The notes: generated from the sequence alone by a model not told the origin. Counted from the stretch's first letter, positions 1-10,029 are shown. The stretch: 64,000 bases of DNA from Cyanobacteriota bacterium (GCA_022402445.1 JAKRSF010000004.1:738979-802978); one strand, 5' to 3'. Numbers and translations are program-made.

Positions 1-1
1 A

Positions 2-298
2 AAGGGGTACAAAATCAAGCGCATTGAGGTGTTGCCGGGGCACCGCCTGAGTCTCCAGATGCACCACCATCGCAGTGAGCATTGGATTGTGGTGTCCGGT
101 ACCGCAAGGGTGACCTGTGGCGATCGCGAAATTATGCTCCAGAGCAACCAATCGACCTACGTGCCCCAATGCACCAGCCACCGCCTCGAAAATCCGGGTG
201 TGATTCCCCTGGTGCTGATTGAGGTGCAAAACGGCGAATATCTCGGAGAAGACGACATCATCCGCTTCCAGGACGATTACGCCCGCAGCGACTCCTGA
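2..298 (+). CDS. Mannose-6-phosphate isomerase type II-like cupin, 5' end cut by window
   Basis: The reading frame is already open at base 2, so the start lies outside the window; 98 residues remain. The visible part is a single cupin barrel. It has a cupin motif 1 of the form G-x(7)-HHH-x2-E-x6-G (MHHHRSEHWIVVSGTARV), whose histidines and glutamate would bind a metal, and later the S-T-Y-V-P-x-C-T-x-H-R-L-E-N stretch typical of the C-terminal isomerase domain of bifunctional mannose-1-phosphate guanylyltransferase/mannose-6-phosphate isomerase. Cyanobacteria commonly carry this domain as a short stand-alone protein, but a fusion cannot be excluded because the upstream part is missing. The likely role is supply of mannose-derived sugar nucleotides for glycans. 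Confidence 0.8.
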   Translation, partial: KGYKIKRIEVLPGHRLSLQMHHHRSEHWIVVSGTARVTCGDREIMLQSNQSTYVPQCTSHRLENPGVIPLVLIEVQNGEYLGEDDIIRFQDDYARSDS

Positions 299-393
299 GC
301 TACCCCCCCCTGGGCGGAGCGCCGCCGCGATCGCCCGCCCCCTTTTCAACACCCCCCACAATCCCTAAACGTTCGTCCCACTAACCGTCCGCC

Positions 394-774
394 ATGGCCG
401 TCCGCATCACCCTAAGCCCCACCGCCCTTGGGGAAATTGAGCGCCTTCGCAAGGCCCAGGGCGCACCCCAGGGCCAGCCCATTGCCCTCGGCCTCACGCG
501 GGGGGCCTGCCAGCCCTTGGCCTACCGCCTCAAATTCGGTGAACTCCCCCCCCCGACAGCGGATGCGCCGAGCGCCAATGCCCCGGTACACCAGGTGGAC
601 GTTGGGGGAGGCATCACCTTCCTAATCGCCGCCGAGGATATTCCCCATCTCCAGAACCTGCACCTGGACTACGCCGAAGACCTCGTTGGGGGAGCCTTCC
701 GCTTCCAGAACCCGAACGCCGCCGAAGTGTGTGGATGCGGGGCATCCTTCCAGCCCGCCGCACCGGCCCCTTGA
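394..774 (+). CDS. Iron-sulfur cluster assembly accessory protein, HesB/IscA/SufA family
   Basis: This 126-residue protein is an A-type Fe-S carrier. The three family cysteines are present: C39 in GLTRGACQP and C113/C115 in the C-terminal VCGCGASF, the ligands that hold iron or a cluster for transfer to apoproteins. A proline/alanine-rich insert (PPPTADAPSANAPV) lies in the middle and a short PAAPAP tail follows the C-G-C motif; neither touches the ligands. It sits 139 bp upstream of rpsL on the same strand. The rpsL promoter lies in that gap, so the two are probably separate transcription units. Which A-type subfamily (IscA, SufA or ErpA) it belongs to cannot be decided here. Confidence 0.88.
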   Translation: MAVRITLSPTALGEIERLRKAQGAPQGQPIALGLTRGACQPLAYRLKFGELPPPTADAPSANAPVHQVDVGGGITFLIAAEDIPHLQNLHLDYAEDLVGGAFRFQNPNAAEVCGCGASFQPAAPAP

Positions 775-830
775 ACCCCCGACGGCCCCCTCAAGAAGTT
801 CTGGTCCGCGATCGCGTCGCCATTCCAGCA

Positions 831-860
831 TTGACAGCATCGAGAGCGTGTTGATATACT
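831..860 (+). promoter_or_regulatory. Sigma-70 type promoter of the str operon
   Basis: A perfect -35 box TTGACA (831-836) is followed after 18 bp by TATACT (855-860). The expected start site near 866-868 leaves a leader of about 45 nt before rpsL. It is one of the closest matches to consensus that I found in the window, as suits a ribosomal protein operon. Confidence 0.8.
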
Positions 861-913
861 CGGGTGCTGTCAGATTTATGGCGAAGTATTTTCGATTGCG
901 ACCGCGGTAACCC

Positions 914-1288
914 ATGCCCACCATCCAGCAACTCATCCGATCCGAGCGCCAGAAAGCGACGAAGAAAACGAAGTCTCCCGCTCTCAAAAGCTGCCCACAA
1001 CGGCGCGGCGTCTGCACCCGTGTCTACACCACGACACCGAAGAAGCCCAACTCCGCGCTGCGCAAAGTGGCTCGTGTTCGTTTGACCTCTGGATTTGAGG
1101 TGACCGCCTACATCCCCGGCATTGGCCACAACCTGCAAGAGCACTCCGTGGTCATGATTCGGGGCGGTCGTGTTAAGGATCTGCCCGGTGTCCGCTACCA
1201 CATCATTCGCGGCACCCTAGATACCGCCGGCGTGAAGGACCGTCGCCAGGGACGCTCCAAGTACGGCGCAAAACGTCCTAAGGAATAG
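914..1288 (+). CDS. rpsL: 30S ribosomal protein S12
   Basis: This 124-residue protein is the decoding-site protein of the small subunit. It begins [14 protein letters not shown] and contains the conserved block with [18 protein letters not shown] and the loop [10 protein letters not shown]. Lys in TPKKPNS is the position where streptomycin-resistance changes are known; here it has the sensitive-type lysine. The basic tail [11 protein letters not shown] is usual for bacterial S12. It opens the str operon (rpsL-rpsG-fusA-tufA-rpsJ), and the spacer to rpsG is unusually long (275 bp) and structured. Confidence 0.98.
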   Translation: MPTIQQLIRSERQKATKKTKSPALKSCPQRRGVCTRVYTTTPKKPNSALRKVARVRLTSGFEVTAYIPGIGHNLQEHSVVMIRGGRVKDLPGVRYHIIRGTLDTAGVKDRRQGRSKYGAKRPKE

Positions 1289-1298
1289 ATTTCAATCC

Positions 1299-1369
1299 CC
1301 GAAAAAAGCTCCACCGGTCCCATGGGCGTGACTAAACGCCGCATAAGTCTGGTGGTCCGCCTTTTTCGG
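1299..1369 (+). promoter_or_regulatory. Structured RNA element in the rpsL-rpsG spacer
   Basis: Nested inverted repeats can be read by eye. CCGAAAAA (1299-1306) pairs with TTTTTCGG (1362-1369), CCACC (1311-1315) pairs with GGTGG (1351-1355), and an inner hairpin GGCGT-GACTAA-ACGCC spans 1325-1340. An alternative GACT/AGTC pairing (1330-1333 with 1346-1349) would compete with the inner hairpin. S7 is a known translational repressor of the str operon in E. coli, where it binds the rpsL-rpsG spacer, so an S7 target or an attenuator is possible. That role is inference. Confidence 0.4.
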
Positions 1370-1563
1370 CTGCTCCCGAGGGCTGGTTGACGGAATTCCA
1401 GTCACAGGCCCCATGGCGGAGCGCTTTTTCCCCTAGCTTCACCCGTTTTAGCTAGTGGGCGCTGGTTCAGCGCGATCGCCCCCCAAGGGCAATCCACCTC
1501 ACCCCCCGCGCCCCATGGCCCCGCCACCTTAAAGTTCAAAAGCGTTTAGATTTTTCGTCAACC

Positions 1564-2034
1564 ATGTCCCGTCGTAACAGAGCCCCCAAGCGCCCCGTCC
1601 CAGCCGATTCCGTCTACAACAGCCGACTGGTTAGTATGACGATCCGGCGCATCATGAAGCAGGGCAAAAAATCCCTCGCCTCCCGCATCATTTATGACGC
1701 CTTTGATCTCATCAAGGAGCGCACCGGTTCTGAGCCCCTTGACGTGTTCGAGCAGGCGGTCAAAAACGCCACGCCCCTTGTGGAAGTGAAAGCCCGCCGG
1801 GTTGGTGGTGCCACCTACCAGGTGCCCATGGAAGTGCGTCCCGATCGCGGTACCGCCCTGGCCCTCCGTTGGCTGATCCAATTTTCCCGCCAGCGTCCGG
1901 GTCGCAGCATGGTTGCCCGCTTCGCCAACGAGATCATGGACGCCGCCAACGAAACCGGCAGCGCGATCCGCAAGCGCGAAGAAACCCACCGGATGGCCGA
2001 GGCCAACAAAGCCTTCGCCCACTACCGTTACTAG
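1564..2034 (+). CDS. rpsG: 30S ribosomal protein S7
   Basis: A 156-residue small-subunit head protein that nucleates assembly on the 3' domain of 16S rRNA. It shows the family signature from [21 protein letters not shown], the central [15 protein letters not shown] block and the [14 protein letters not shown] terminus; the full bacterial length of 156 residues is kept. It is the second gene of the str operon and the usual candidate for autogenous control of that operon. A 260-bp spacer separates it from fusA. Confidence 0.98.
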   Translation: MSRRNRAPKRPVPADSVYNSRLVSMTIRRIMKQGKKSLASRIIYDAFDLIKERTGSEPLDVFEQAVKNATPLVEVKARRVGGATYQVPMEVRPDRGTALALRWLIQFSRQRPGRSMVARFANEIMDAANETGSAIRKREETHRMAEANKAFAHYRY

Positions 2035-2294
2035 GGATAAGGGCTGGGGGGTGTATCGTCCATCTGCGATCCCCTGGTTCACCCCCACGCCCCCGAGCTT
2101 GGCCATAGCTACACCGCCCACGACTCGATTGGCCCGCCAATCTTCAGCCTACGGCGCAGACCTGTGGTAACAAAGTGATTTTAGCGAGGTGGTTTCTGCG
2201 CGTGGGTCTTAATAATGCCTCGCCAAGGAATCTCCATAAAATCTTTACAAGCATGTAACATGATAATCTGCAGCAGAGATCCAAGGAGGTAGCT

Positions 2295-4370
2295 GTGGGA
2301 CGATCCACCCCGCTCGAAAAAGTCCGAAATATTGGTATTGCCGCCCACATTGATGCCGGCAAAACGACGACGACCGAGCGTATTTTGTTTTACTCGGGCG
2401 TCGTCCATAAGATGGGTGAGGTGCATGACGGCACCGCAGTGACCGACTGGATGGCCCAGGAGCGCGAGCGCGGGATTACGATCACGGCCGCCGCCATCAG
2501 CACGAGCTGGCTTGATCACCAGATCAACATCATCGACACCCCTGGCCACGTGGACTTCACGATTGAAGTGGAGCGTTCCATGCGGGTGCTGGACGGTGTG
2601 ATTGCCGTTTTCTGCTCCGTGGGCGGGGTGCAGCCCCAGTCCGAAACCGTGTGGCGTCAGGCCGATCGCTACAAGGTTCCCCGCATTGCCTTCATCAATA
2701 AAATGGACCGCACGGGGGCCAATTTTTTCAAGGTCTATCAGCAGATGCGTGATCGCCTGCGGGCCAACGCAGTGCCGATCCAGATCCCCATTGGCGCAGA
2801 AGCGGACCTGAAGGGTTTGGTGGACCTCGTGACCATGCGGGCCTACATCTACAACGATGACATCGGCCAAGACATCGAAGAAACGGACATCCCTGCCGAC
2901 CTGCAAGAGGTGGCGGAAGAGTACCGCACCATCATGCTAGAGGCGGTTGCCGAGCTTGATGATGATCTGATGGAGCGCTACCTCGAAGGGGGTGAGCTGA
3001 CGGTAGAGGAAGTCCGCGCCACCCTCCGTAAAGGCACCGTGACCGGCGCGATCGTACCGGTCCTCTGCGGCTCCGCTTTCAAAAACAAAGGGGTTCAGCG
3101 TCTGCTGGACGCGGTGGTTGATTACCTGCCGTCCCCCATCGACGTGCCCCCCATCCAAGGCACCTTGGACGATGGCTCCGTGGTGGAGCGTCCCGCTGAC
3201 GACAACGCCCCCGCAGCGGCCCTCGCCTTCAAGATCATGGCCGATCCCTATGGGCGTCTAACGTTCATTCGGGTTTATTCCGGCTCGATTAAGAAGGGCA
3301 GCTACGTTCTCAATGCCACCAAGGGCAAGAAAGAACGCATCTCACGCCTGATCGTCCTCAAGGCCGACGAGCGCATCGAGGTGGACGAACTGCGGGCCGG
3401 TGATCTGGGGGCAGCCCTGGGCCTCAAGGACACCATCACGGGCGACACGATCTGCGACGAGAGCGATCCCGTCATCCTGGAATCCCTCTTCGTCCCCGAG
3501 CCGGTCATCTCCGTGGCGGTGGAACCCAAAACCAAGCAGGACATGGACAAGCTGTCCAAGGCTCTGCAATCCCTCTCGGAGGAAGACCCCACCTTCCGGG
3601 TGAGCACGGATCCGGAAACCAACCAAACGGTCATCGCAGGGATGGGTGAATTGCACCTAGAGATCCTTGTGGACCGGATGCTGCGGGAATTTAAGGTTGA
3701 GGCCAACGTGGGTGCTCCCCAGGTGGCTTACCGGGAAACCATTGGCAAGTCCGTCAAGGCAGAAGGTAAGTTTGTCCGCCAGAGTGGCGGTAAGGGTCAG
3801 TACGGTCACGTTGTGATCGAGGTGGCCCCTGGGGAAGCCGGTAGCGGCTTCGAGTTCGTGTCCAAGATTGTGGGGGGTACGGTTCCGAAGGAATACATCG
3901 CCCCCGCAGAACAGGGTATGCGCGAGGCCTGCGAATCCGGTATTCTTGCCGGTTACCCGCTGATTGACGTCAAGGTGACCCTGGTGGATGGGTCTTACCA
4001 TGATGTTGACTCTTCGGAAATGGCCTTCAAAATCGCCGGTTCCATGGCAATTCGCGAGGCAGTCTTGAAGGCTGCTCCGATGTTGCTGGAGCCGATGATG
4101 AAGGTTGAAGTGGAAGCGCCCGAGAACTTCCTGGGTGATGTGATGGGGGATCTCAACTCCCGTCGTGGTCAGATTGAAGGGATGGGCTCGGAGGACGGCC
4201 TCGCCAAGGTATCTGCCAAGGTGCCACTGGCAGAGATGTTCGGTTACGCGACCGACATTCGTTCCATGACCCAAGGTCGTGGAATCTTCTCCATGGAGTT
4301 CAGCCATTACAGCGAGACCCCTCGCAACGTGGCTGAAACCATCATCGCAAAGAGCAAAGGGAACGCATAA
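2295..4370 (+). CDS. fusA: Translation elongation factor G
   Basis: EF-G, 691 residues, the GTPase that drives translocation of tRNA and mRNA through the ribosome. The GTP-binding motifs are intact: AHIDAGKT (17-24), DTPGH (from about 81) and NKMD (135-138). Domains II to V follow, including the loop [12 protein letters not shown] of domain IV. The start is GTG at 2295, fixed by a textbook ribosome binding site AAGGAGGT at 2283-2290 and by the family N-terminus ([22 protein letters not shown]). It lies 21 bp before tufA, so translation of the two is probably coupled in one mRNA. Confidence 0.98.
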   Translation: MGRSTPLEKVRNIGIAAHIDAGKTTTTERILFYSGVVHKMGEVHDGTAVTDWMAQERERGITITAAAISTSWLDHQINIIDTPGHVDFTIEVERSMRVLDGVIAVFCSVGGVQPQSETVWRQADRYKVPRIAFINKMDRTGANFFKVYQQMRDRLRANAVPIQIPIGAEADLKGLVDLVTMRAYIYNDDIGQDIEETDIPADLQEVAEEYRTIMLEAVAELDDDLMERYLEGGELTVEEVRATLRKGTVTGAIVPVLCGSAFKNKGVQRLLDAVVDYLPSPIDVPPIQGTLDDGSVVERPADDNAPAAALAFKIMADPYGRLTFIRVYSGSIKKGSYVLNATKGKKERISRLIVLKADERIEVDELRAGDLGAALGLKDTITGDTICDESDPVILESLFVPEPVISVAVEPKTKQDMDKLSKALQSLSEEDPTFRVSTDPETNQTVIAGMGELHLEILVDRMLREFKVEANVGAPQVAYRETIGKSVKAEGKFVRQSGGKGQYGHVVIEVAPGEAGSGFEFVSKIVGGTVPKEYIAPAEQGMREACESGILAGYPLIDVKVTLVDGSYHDVDSSEMAFKIAGSMAIREAVLKAAPMLLEPMMKVEVEAPENFLGDVMGDLNSRRGQIEGMGSEDGLAKVSAKVPLAEMFGYATDIRSMTQGRGIFSMEFSHYSETPRNVAETIIAKSKGNA

Positions 4371-4391
4371 CAAGGAAAGGAACGCACACTC

Positions 4392-5606
4392 ATGGCACGC
4401 GAAAAGTTTGAGCGCAATAAACCCCACGTCAACATCGGTACGATCGGCCACGTGGACCACGGTAAGACGACGCTGACGGCGGCGATCACGATGGCCCTGG
4501 CGGCCCGTGGCCAGGCTAAGGCCCAGAAGTACGATGAAATCGATGCGGCTCCTGAGGAGAAGGCCCGTGGGATCACGATCAACACGGCCCACGTGGAGTA
4601 CGAGACCAATGATCGTCACTATGCCCACGTGGACTGCCCGGGTCACGCGGACTATGTGAAGAACATGATCACGGGTGCTGCCCAGATGGACGGCGCGATT
4701 CTGGTGGTGTCGGCGGCGGATGGCCCCATGCCCCAAACCCGTGAGCACATCCTGCTGGCTCGCCAGGTGAACGTGCCGAATCTGGTGGTTTTCCTGAATA
4801 AGCAAGACCAGGTGGATGATGAGGAGCTGCTGGAGCTGGTGGAACTGGAAGTCCGCGAGCTGCTGAGCGACTACGGTTTTGATGGGGATGCGATTCCCAT
4901 TGTGGCGGGTTCTGCCCTGAAGGCGACGGAAGCCCTGAGCGGTGGCGCGCCGGATGAGTGGGTCGAGAAGATCTACAAGCTGATGGATGAGGTGGATTCC
5001 TACATTCCGACGCCGGAGCGGGATACGGATAAGCCGTTCCTGATGGCGGTTGAGGATGTGTTCTCGATCACGGGTCGCGGTACGGTGGCGACGGGCCGGA
5101 TTGAGCGGGGCCGTGTGAAGGTGGGTGAGACGGTGGAAATCGTCGGCCTGCGTGACACCCGCACCACCACGGTGACGGGGGTTGAGATGTTCCGGAAGCA
5201 ACTGGATGAAGGGGTGGCTGGTGATAATGCCGGTCTGCTGCTTCGCGGTGTGCAGAAGGAGGACATCGAGCGTGGGATGGTGCTGGCGAAGCCCGGTTCC
5301 ATTACGCCCCACACCCAGTTCGAGTCTGAGGTGTATGTGCTGAAGAAGGAGGAGGGTGGTCGTCACACGCCGTTCTTCGCGGGCTATCGTCCTCAGTTCT
5401 ACATCCGGACGACGGATGTGACGGGTTCCATCGATGCGTACACCTCTGACGAAGGGGAAAATGTGGAGATGGTGATGCCGGGCGATCGCATCAAGATGAC
5501 GGTGACGCTGATTTCGCCGGTTGCGATTGAGCAGGGGATGCGTTTCGCAATCCGTGAAGGTGGCCGGACGATTGGTGCGGGTGTGGTGTCGAAGATCCTC
5601 AAGTAG
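4392..5606 (+). CDS. tufA: Translation elongation factor Tu
   Basis: EF-Tu, 404 residues, brings aminoacyl-tRNA to the ribosome as a GTP complex. Motifs are GHVDHGKT (19-26), DCPGH (from 81) and NKQD (136-139), followed by the two beta-barrel domains ending [18 protein letters not shown]. An AGGAAAGGA ribosome binding site lies just ahead of the ATG. Codon choice within this gene is visibly restricted, as expected for one of the most abundant proteins. The 223-bp spacer to rpsJ holds no other gene. Confidence 0.98.
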   Translation: MAREKFERNKPHVNIGTIGHVDHGKTTLTAAITMALAARGQAKAQKYDEIDAAPEEKARGITINTAHVEYETNDRHYAHVDCPGHADYVKNMITGAAQMDGAILVVSAADGPMPQTREHILLARQVNVPNLVVFLNKQDQVDDEELLELVELEVRELLSDYGFDGDAIPIVAGSALKATEALSGGAPDEWVEKIYKLMDEVDSYIPTPERDTDKPFLMAVEDVFSITGRGTVATGRIERGRVKVGETVEIVGLRDTRTTTVTGVEMFRKQLDEGVAGDNAGLLLRGVQKEDIERGMVLAKPGSITPHTQFESEVYVLKKEEGGRHTPFFAGYRPQFYIRTTDVTGSIDAYTSDEGENVEMVMPGDRIKMTVTLISPVAIEQGMRFAIREGGRTIGAGVVSKILK

Positions 5607-5829
5607 GGTCTGATGCTGCTGGGCGCGATCGCGTTTCCTCCGTCGCTCGATGGCGGGTGAGGGGTGGGGCGATCGCGCGGACCTAGCGTTCCGAATCTGA
5701 GTCAGGACTGGCGGGGCCATTGCATGGGTGATGGGTTGCCGGTTCTGACTTAATAATCGGAATGGGTCTTTTAGGAACCTTGAAAATTCAATTACTGCCC
5801 AACTAACCCACAGGACGACGGAAGAGAAG

Positions 5830-6147
5830 ATGGCGACGATTCAACAGCAGAAGATCCGCATCCGCCTCCAGGCTTTTGACCGCAAGTTGCTGGATGCGTC
5901 CTGCGACAAGATTGTGGATACGGCAAATCGCACGAGCGCGACGGCGGTTGGCCCGATTCCTTTGCCGACGAAGCGGAAGATTTATTGCGTGCTCCGTTCT
6001 CCCCACGTGGACAAGGATTCCCGGGAGCACTTTGAAACGCGGACCCACCGCCGCATTATTGATATTTACCAGCCTTCGTCGAAGACGGTGGATGCGCTGA
6101 TGAAGTTGGATTTGCCTTCGGGTGTGGATATTGAAGTGAAGCTGTAG
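5830..6147 (+). CDS. rpsJ: 30S ribosomal protein S10
   Basis: This 105-residue protein is S10 (NusE), a small-subunit head protein that also takes part in transcription antitermination with NusB. The conserved core [13 protein letters not shown], the [32 protein letters not shown] segment (read in parts) and the end [11 protein letters not shown] are all present. Placement after tufA rather than at the head of the S10 operon is the typical cyanobacterial arrangement. A strong terminator follows at 6214-6251. Confidence 0.98.
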   Translation: MATIQQQKIRIRLQAFDRKLLDASCDKIVDTANRTSATAVGPIPLPTKRKIYCVLRSPHVDKDSREHFETRTHRRIIDIYQPSSKTVDALMKLDLPSGVDIEVKL

Positions 6148-6213
6148 GGGATGGCTAGGCGCTGTGGTTTGGCGCTAGTCTCAACGGCTTTGAATATTGG
6201 ACTTTGAAAAAGT

Positions 6214-6251
6214 AAAAAGCAGCCCCTGATATGCGAGCGGGCTGCTTTTTT
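6214..6251. terminator. Bidirectional intrinsic terminator after rpsJ
   Basis: AAAAAGCAGCCC (6214-6225) and GGGCTGCTTTTTT (6239-6251) form a 12-bp stem with a 13-nt loop. Because the stem is flanked by an A run on one side and a T run on the other, it can end both rpsJ transcription (+) and purN transcription (-). Confidence 0.92.
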
Positions 6252-6320
6252 GTGGTTTGTTTATGGAGTTTTGATGGGGATCGAGGGTGGCGTTGGCGAT
6301 CGCGGCCTCGATCCCTAGGG

Positions 6321-7016
6321 TTAGGAATGGGGTTGGGAGTGCTGGCGATGGTGGGCGGCCTGGGCGGTGGCGAGGGCGATCGCCTGGGGGAGGATGCGGT
6401 GTTCCTGCACCTGGACGCGGGCGTGGAGGGTTTCGACCGTATCGGTGGCGAGGACGGGGACGGCGGCCTGGACGAGGATGGGGCCGCAATCCACTTCTAG
6501 GGTCACCAGGTGGGCGGTGCAGCCAGCGAGTTTGACGCGGGCCGCGATCGCCTGGTCAATGGCACGCATCCCCGGAAAACTGGGCAGGAGGCTGGGGTGG
6601 ATATTAATGGCGCGATCGCGGTAGCCCTCGATGAACACCTCCGTCACCCGGCGCATCCAGCCCGCCATCACCACCCACTCCACCCCAGCCCGCTGTAGGG
6701 CCGACACCACCTCATAGTCAAAGGCTTCGCGGCTGACGAACTGGCGATGGTCAATGCAGTGGCTCGGCACGCCCCAGCGCTCCGCCCGAACCGCCACCTT
6801 GGCCCCCGGATTGTTGTAGATCACCACCGCCACCTCCGCCCGCAGGCGGCCATCCGCGATCGCCTGGACCACCGCCTCAAAATTACTGCCGTTGCCCGAG
6901 GCTAGGATCCCTAGCTTGACCGGGGGCAGATTGCGATAAATTTCTAGCAGGTCCGCCGACAGGTCGGGAAACACTAAACTAGGGCTGGTCAGTTCGGGGC
7001 GATCGCTAGCGGTCAT
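6321..7016 (-). CDS. purN: Phosphoribosylglycinamide formyltransferase (GART)
   Basis: Catalyses the third step of purine synthesis, formyl transfer from 10-formyl-tetrahydrofolate to GAR. The 231-residue protein keeps the phosphate loop ASGNGSNFEA (39-48) and the catalytic trio N138, H140 (in INIHPSLLPSFPG) and D176 (in DCGPIL), spaced as in the E. coli enzyme. About 33 extra residues precede the core, a feature I recall from other cyanobacterial PurN proteins. The tail is His/Gln-rich (AAHHRQHSQPHS). It converges on rpsJ and shares its terminator. Confidence 0.95.
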   Translation of the reverse strand: MTASDRPELTSPSLVFPDLSADLLEIYRNLPPVKLGILASGNGSNFEAVVQAIADGRLRAEVAVVIYNNPGAKVAVRAERWGVPSHCIDHRQFVSREAFDYEVVSALQRAGVEWVVMAGWMRRVTEVFIEGYRDRAINIHPSLLPSFPGMRAIDQAIAARVKLAGCTAHLVTLEVDCGPILVQAAVPVLATDTVETLHARVQVQEHRILPQAIALATAQAAHHRQHSQPHS

Positions 7017-7412
7017 CGGGCGTTAGGCGTCCTAAGGAACGACACAAGGAATAGGTGGCAGATGGCCAAACGGCAGACGGTCCGGTGGCAGACCATCCAC
7101 GCCATCTCAAAAAAACCATCTTCATCTTAGGCAGTTCCGTCCCGGCCCGAGGCGGCGTTTAGCAAATTCCCCGATTCCCCCACCCCACTGCCCCAATCGA
7201 GGCATCTTAAGCAAGAGCCCCCAGTGACCGCAGCAAGGGTCTGCCAGCCCCTCGCCCCAAGCAGTTTGGTGGCGGTGAGACCGAGATTTAAGGCCACTGA
7301 TCAAGGTTGCCCTTCGAGATCACTGAACGGGTGGCACGCCCCAATTTCCACACCCCCCGAGACTTTTCCCTAACCCCTGACGCCGGGGCTCCGTGCCCCA
7401 GGAGAGAGCACC
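7017..7412. other. Gene-free spacer between purN and recR
   Basis: The stretch must hold the purN promoter (minus) and the recR promoter (plus), but neither matches consensus clearly. A nested inverted repeat is visible: AGATGGC (7060-7066) with GCCATCT (7101-7107), enclosing GGTC (7079-7082) with GACC (7091-7094), followed by an A run. I see no coding potential. Confidence 0.5.
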
Positions 7413-8006
7413 GTTTATACCCGTCCCCTCGCCCGATTAATTGAGCAGTTGCAGCGGCTCCCCGGCATTGGCCCCAAGAGCGCCCAACGGCTGGCTTTGC
7501 ATTTGCTCAAACGGCCCGATGCGGAAGTGGAAGCCCTCGCCAAGGCGCTGTTGGAGGCCAAGCAGCAGGTGGGCACCTGTCAGGTCTGCTTCCATCTGTC
7601 GGCGGAGCCGGTCTGCGAAATCTGCCGCAATCCCAACCGCGATCGCCTCACCATCTGCGTCGTAGCCGACTCCCGCGACGTAATCGCCCTCGAAAAAACC
7701 CGGGAATATCGGGGCCGCTACCACGTCCTCGGCGGCACCATTTCCCCCATGGACGGCATCGGTCCAGACATGCTCACGGTCCAACCCCTGATCCAGCGGG
7801 TGCAGCGGGAGGGTACGCGGGAGGTCATCCTGGCGATCGGCCCCAGCGTCGAGGGAGAAACCACCGCCCTCTACCTCAGTCAACTGCTCAAACCCTTCAC
7901 CCGCGTCACGCGCATCGCCTTTGGCCTGCCCGTGGGGGGTGATCTGGAATATGCCGATGAGGTCACCCTCGCCCGCGCCCTGGAGGGACGCCGCGAAATG
8001 GCCTAG
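7413..8006 (+). CDS. recR: Recombination protein RecR
   Basis: RecR works with RecF and RecO to load RecA at single-strand gaps. The helix-hairpin-helix [18 protein letters not shown], the zinc finger C-x2-C...C-x2-C (CQVC...CEIC) and the Toprim segment ([21 protein letters not shown]) are all intact, about 197 residues in total. The start is unusual. Family proteins begin (M)[18 protein letters not shown]; here that stretch begins with GTT at 7413, 7 nt after a good GGAGA ribosome site (7401-7405). No ATG, GTG or TTG lies between the upstream stop (7371-7373) and TTG at 7449. CTG at 7377 is the other candidate. TTG 7449 would remove conserved residues. Confidence 0.93.
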   Translation, partial: VYTRPLARLIEQLQRLPGIGPKSAQRLALHLLKRPDAEVEALAKALLEAKQQVGTCQVCFHLSAEPVCEICRNPNRDRLTICVVADSRDVIALEKTREYRGRYHVLGGTISPMDGIGPDMLTVQPLIQRVQREGTREVILAIGPSVEGETTALYLSQLLKPFTRVTRIAFGLPVGGDLEYADEVTLARALEGRREMA

Positions 8007-8146
8007 GGACCACCCTCCAAGGTCGATCCACCCCCCGCAACCCCGGTGCCAAGCTGAATTCATCAAATGGCAAATTTGCCTAGCCGAAGTCCCGTCCTGA
8101 GGGTGGGTTGCGGCTAGGCAGAAGCCCCTGAGTGCGGCGCGTCTGG

Positions 8147-8704
8147 CTACTTGAGCTTTTGTTTGATGAAGGCCACCAACTGGCCCATTTGCTTTTTGAG
8201 GTTGTCCACTTCCCCCTGCAGGGAGGCCACCTGGGCTTCCAGGGCGGCAATTTTGCCCTCGTGGATGCCGCTGCCCCCGTCGCCCCCCATGGTCGAGGTG
8301 GCCGATCGCGGGGGCAGACTGGTGGCCTTTGGAGCCTTGCGCATGGCCTCCTTGATCGCTTCCACCAGCTCCTTTTTCTCGAAGGGCTTTTCGATGAAGG
8401 CGAAATGCTCGAAGGGTTCGGGGATTTTTTCCGTGACCTCTTCCTTGCGCCCCGACATCAGCAGCAGGGGAATCGTCTGGAGGTGAGGGCTGGCCTGGAT
8501 TTCCTGAAAGACTTCCCAGCCGCTCTTTTTCGGCAGCAGGAAGTCCAACATGATCAAGTTGGGGTGCTCCTGCTGGATGAGGGTGAGACCTTCTGCCCCG
8601 TCTTTGGCTTCGAGTACTTCAAAGTTACCGGTCGGCAGCATTTCGCGGACGCGCATCCGAATCACTCTGCTGTCGTCGATAACCAGAATTTTGTGGGCTG
8701 CCAC
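8147..8704 (-). CDS. Orphan response regulator with C-terminal coiled coil
   Basis: A CheY-like receiver (about 1-125) with the acidic pair D10/D11, phospho-acceptor D54, switch S84 and K106, so phosphorylation should work. There is no DNA-binding or enzymatic output domain. A Ser/Pro/Gly linker leads to a predicted coiled coil of heptads (from about residue 147, KIAALEAQVASLQGEVDNL onward), suggesting that the output is oligomerisation or protein binding. The start is GTG 8704 behind AAGGAG. No histidine kinase is adjacent. PatA- or PilG-like scaffold regulators are possible relatives, but I cannot assign one. Confidence 0.85.
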   Translation of the reverse strand: MAAHKILVIDDSRVIRMRVREMLPTGNFEVLEAKDGAEGLTLIQQEHPNLIMLDFLLPKKSGWEVFQEIQASPHLQTIPLLLMSGRKEEVTEKIPEPFEHFAFIEKPFEKKELVEAIKEAMRKAPKATSLPPRSATSTMGGDGGSGIHEGKIAALEAQVASLQGEVDNLKKQMGQLVAFIKQKLK

Positions 8705-9016
8705 GATTGACTCCTTGACGATCGCAGTGATTACACGGCAGTCGGCGATGACGATCGCGCTGGGGGTGCAGCGCCGGAATGCTGGGCTGCGGGTTGGGCG
8801 AGGGGGTGCTATGGACCCTGGCGATCGCCGCTGTGGGGGCTAGCCCCGTTCCCCATTCAATAACACAATCTCGCTTCTGAGAGTCCAGTATATTGCGATC
8901 GCTCCCCTTGCGGCAGGGGTTGTGGGGGGCTTGGAGGTTGGGGTTGGGGTCTGGCTTTAGAATCAGGGGGCGGATGAGTGCGCGCGGTTGGATCGGGAGC
9001 CGTGGGAGGTGCGGGG
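8705..9016. other. Divergent spacer between the response regulator and lipA
   Basis: It holds the ribosome site AAGGAG of the response regulator at its left edge, and at its right edge the GGAGGT (9005-9010) of lipA. A TATATT box lies at 8891-8896 without a convincing -35. Nothing else is recognisable. Confidence 0.4.
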
Positions 9017-9952
9017 ATGGAGGGTTTGGAAAAAGTGCCGGTGGGGGAGTCGAAGGGGGTGGCCTCCGGGGCGGTGGAACCGTTGCCGCCGTGGCTGCGC
9101 CGACCGATTGGGCGGGCGAGTGAAATTTCGACGGTGCAGCGCATTGTTAAGGCACGGCAGATCCATACGATTTGCGAGGAGGGGCGCTGTCCGAATCGGG
9201 GGGAGTGCTATGGCAACCGGACGGCGACGTTTTTGCTGATGGGGCCGGTGTGTACGCGATCGTGCGCCTTTTGCCAGGTGGATAAGCACCATGCGCCGAT
9301 GGCCCTTGATCCGCTGGAGCCGGAGAAGGTGGCGGAGGCGATCGCCCTGCTGGGGCTGCGCTATGCGGTGCTGACGTCGGTGGCGCGGGATGATTTGCCC
9401 GATGGGGGGGCGAGTTGGTTTGCCCGGACGATCGCGGCGGTGCGATCGCGGCAGCCACAGACGCAAATTGAGGTGCTGACGCCGGACTTTTGGGGGGGCA
9501 AGTCGCCGGGGAAAACGCCGGAGCAACTCCAGGGCGATCGCGTGGCGACGGTGGTGGCGGCGGAACCGGTGTGCTACAACCACAACCTGGAAACGGTGGC
9601 GCGGCTCCAGGGGGTGGTGCGGCGCGGGGCTACCTACGATCGCTCCCTGGCGGTGCTGCGGCGGGTGAAGGAACTCAATCCGGCGATCGCCACCAAGTCC
9701 GGTCTGATGCTGGGCCATGGGGAAACGATCGATGAGGTGCGCACGGCCCTGGAGGATTTGCGGGCGGTGGGGTGCGATCGCCTCACCCTGGGGCAATATA
9801 TGCGGCCTTCCCTGGACCACCTGCCGGTGCGGCGCTACTGGACGCCGGAGGAATTTGAGGAGTTGGGGGCCTTGGCGCGATCGCTGGGCTTTAGCCATGT
9901 GCGATCGGGGCCGCTGGTGCGCAGTTCCTACCACGCGGGCGAAGATCCCTAA
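9017..9952 (+). CDS. lipA: Lipoyl synthase
   Basis: A radical-SAM enzyme that inserts two sulfurs into octanoyl groups on lipoate-dependent enzymes. Both cluster motifs are present: the auxiliary C-x4-C-x5-C (C53, C58, C64) and the radical-SAM C-x3-C-x2-C (C79, C83, C86), plus the C-terminal R-S-S-Y-H-A whose serine completes the auxiliary cluster. I chose ATG 9017 because GGAGGT sits 6 nt upstream; a GTG at 8978 would add only low-complexity residues. Length is 311 residues, as usual. Some cyanobacteria have two lipA copies; only one is visible here. Its product would serve complexes containing LpdA, also encoded in this window. Confidence 0.96.
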   Translation: MEGLEKVPVGESKGVASGAVEPLPPWLRRPIGRASEISTVQRIVKARQIHTICEEGRCPNRGECYGNRTATFLLMGPVCTRSCAFCQVDKHHAPMALDPLEPEKVAEAIALLGLRYAVLTSVARDDLPDGGASWFARTIAAVRSRQPQTQIEVLTPDFWGGKSPGKTPEQLQGDRVATVVAAEPVCYNHNLETVARLQGVVRRGATYDRSLAVLRRVKELNPAIATKSGLMLGHGETIDEVRTALEDLRAVGCDRLTLGQYMRPSLDHLPVRRYWTPEEFEELGALARSLGFSHVRSGPLVRSSYHAGEDP

Positions 9953-10029
9953 GATCCACCGCCCCGCCAAGGCAGCCCGTACGCAGGGACCAGCCCGCAC
10001 GTCGAGCCAGTACCAGCAGAGCTTGCCCC

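Noticed and set aside
2244..2267. TTTACA ... GATAAT upstream of fusA as a promoter
   Set aside because: The boxes are only 12 bp apart, too close for sigma-70; the AT-rich patch may still matter but no promoter can be assigned.
3657..5720. 687-codon open frame on the minus strand across fusA end and tufA
   Set aside because: It is antisense to two certain genes, is His/Arg-rich, and is explained by the restricted codon use of tufA.
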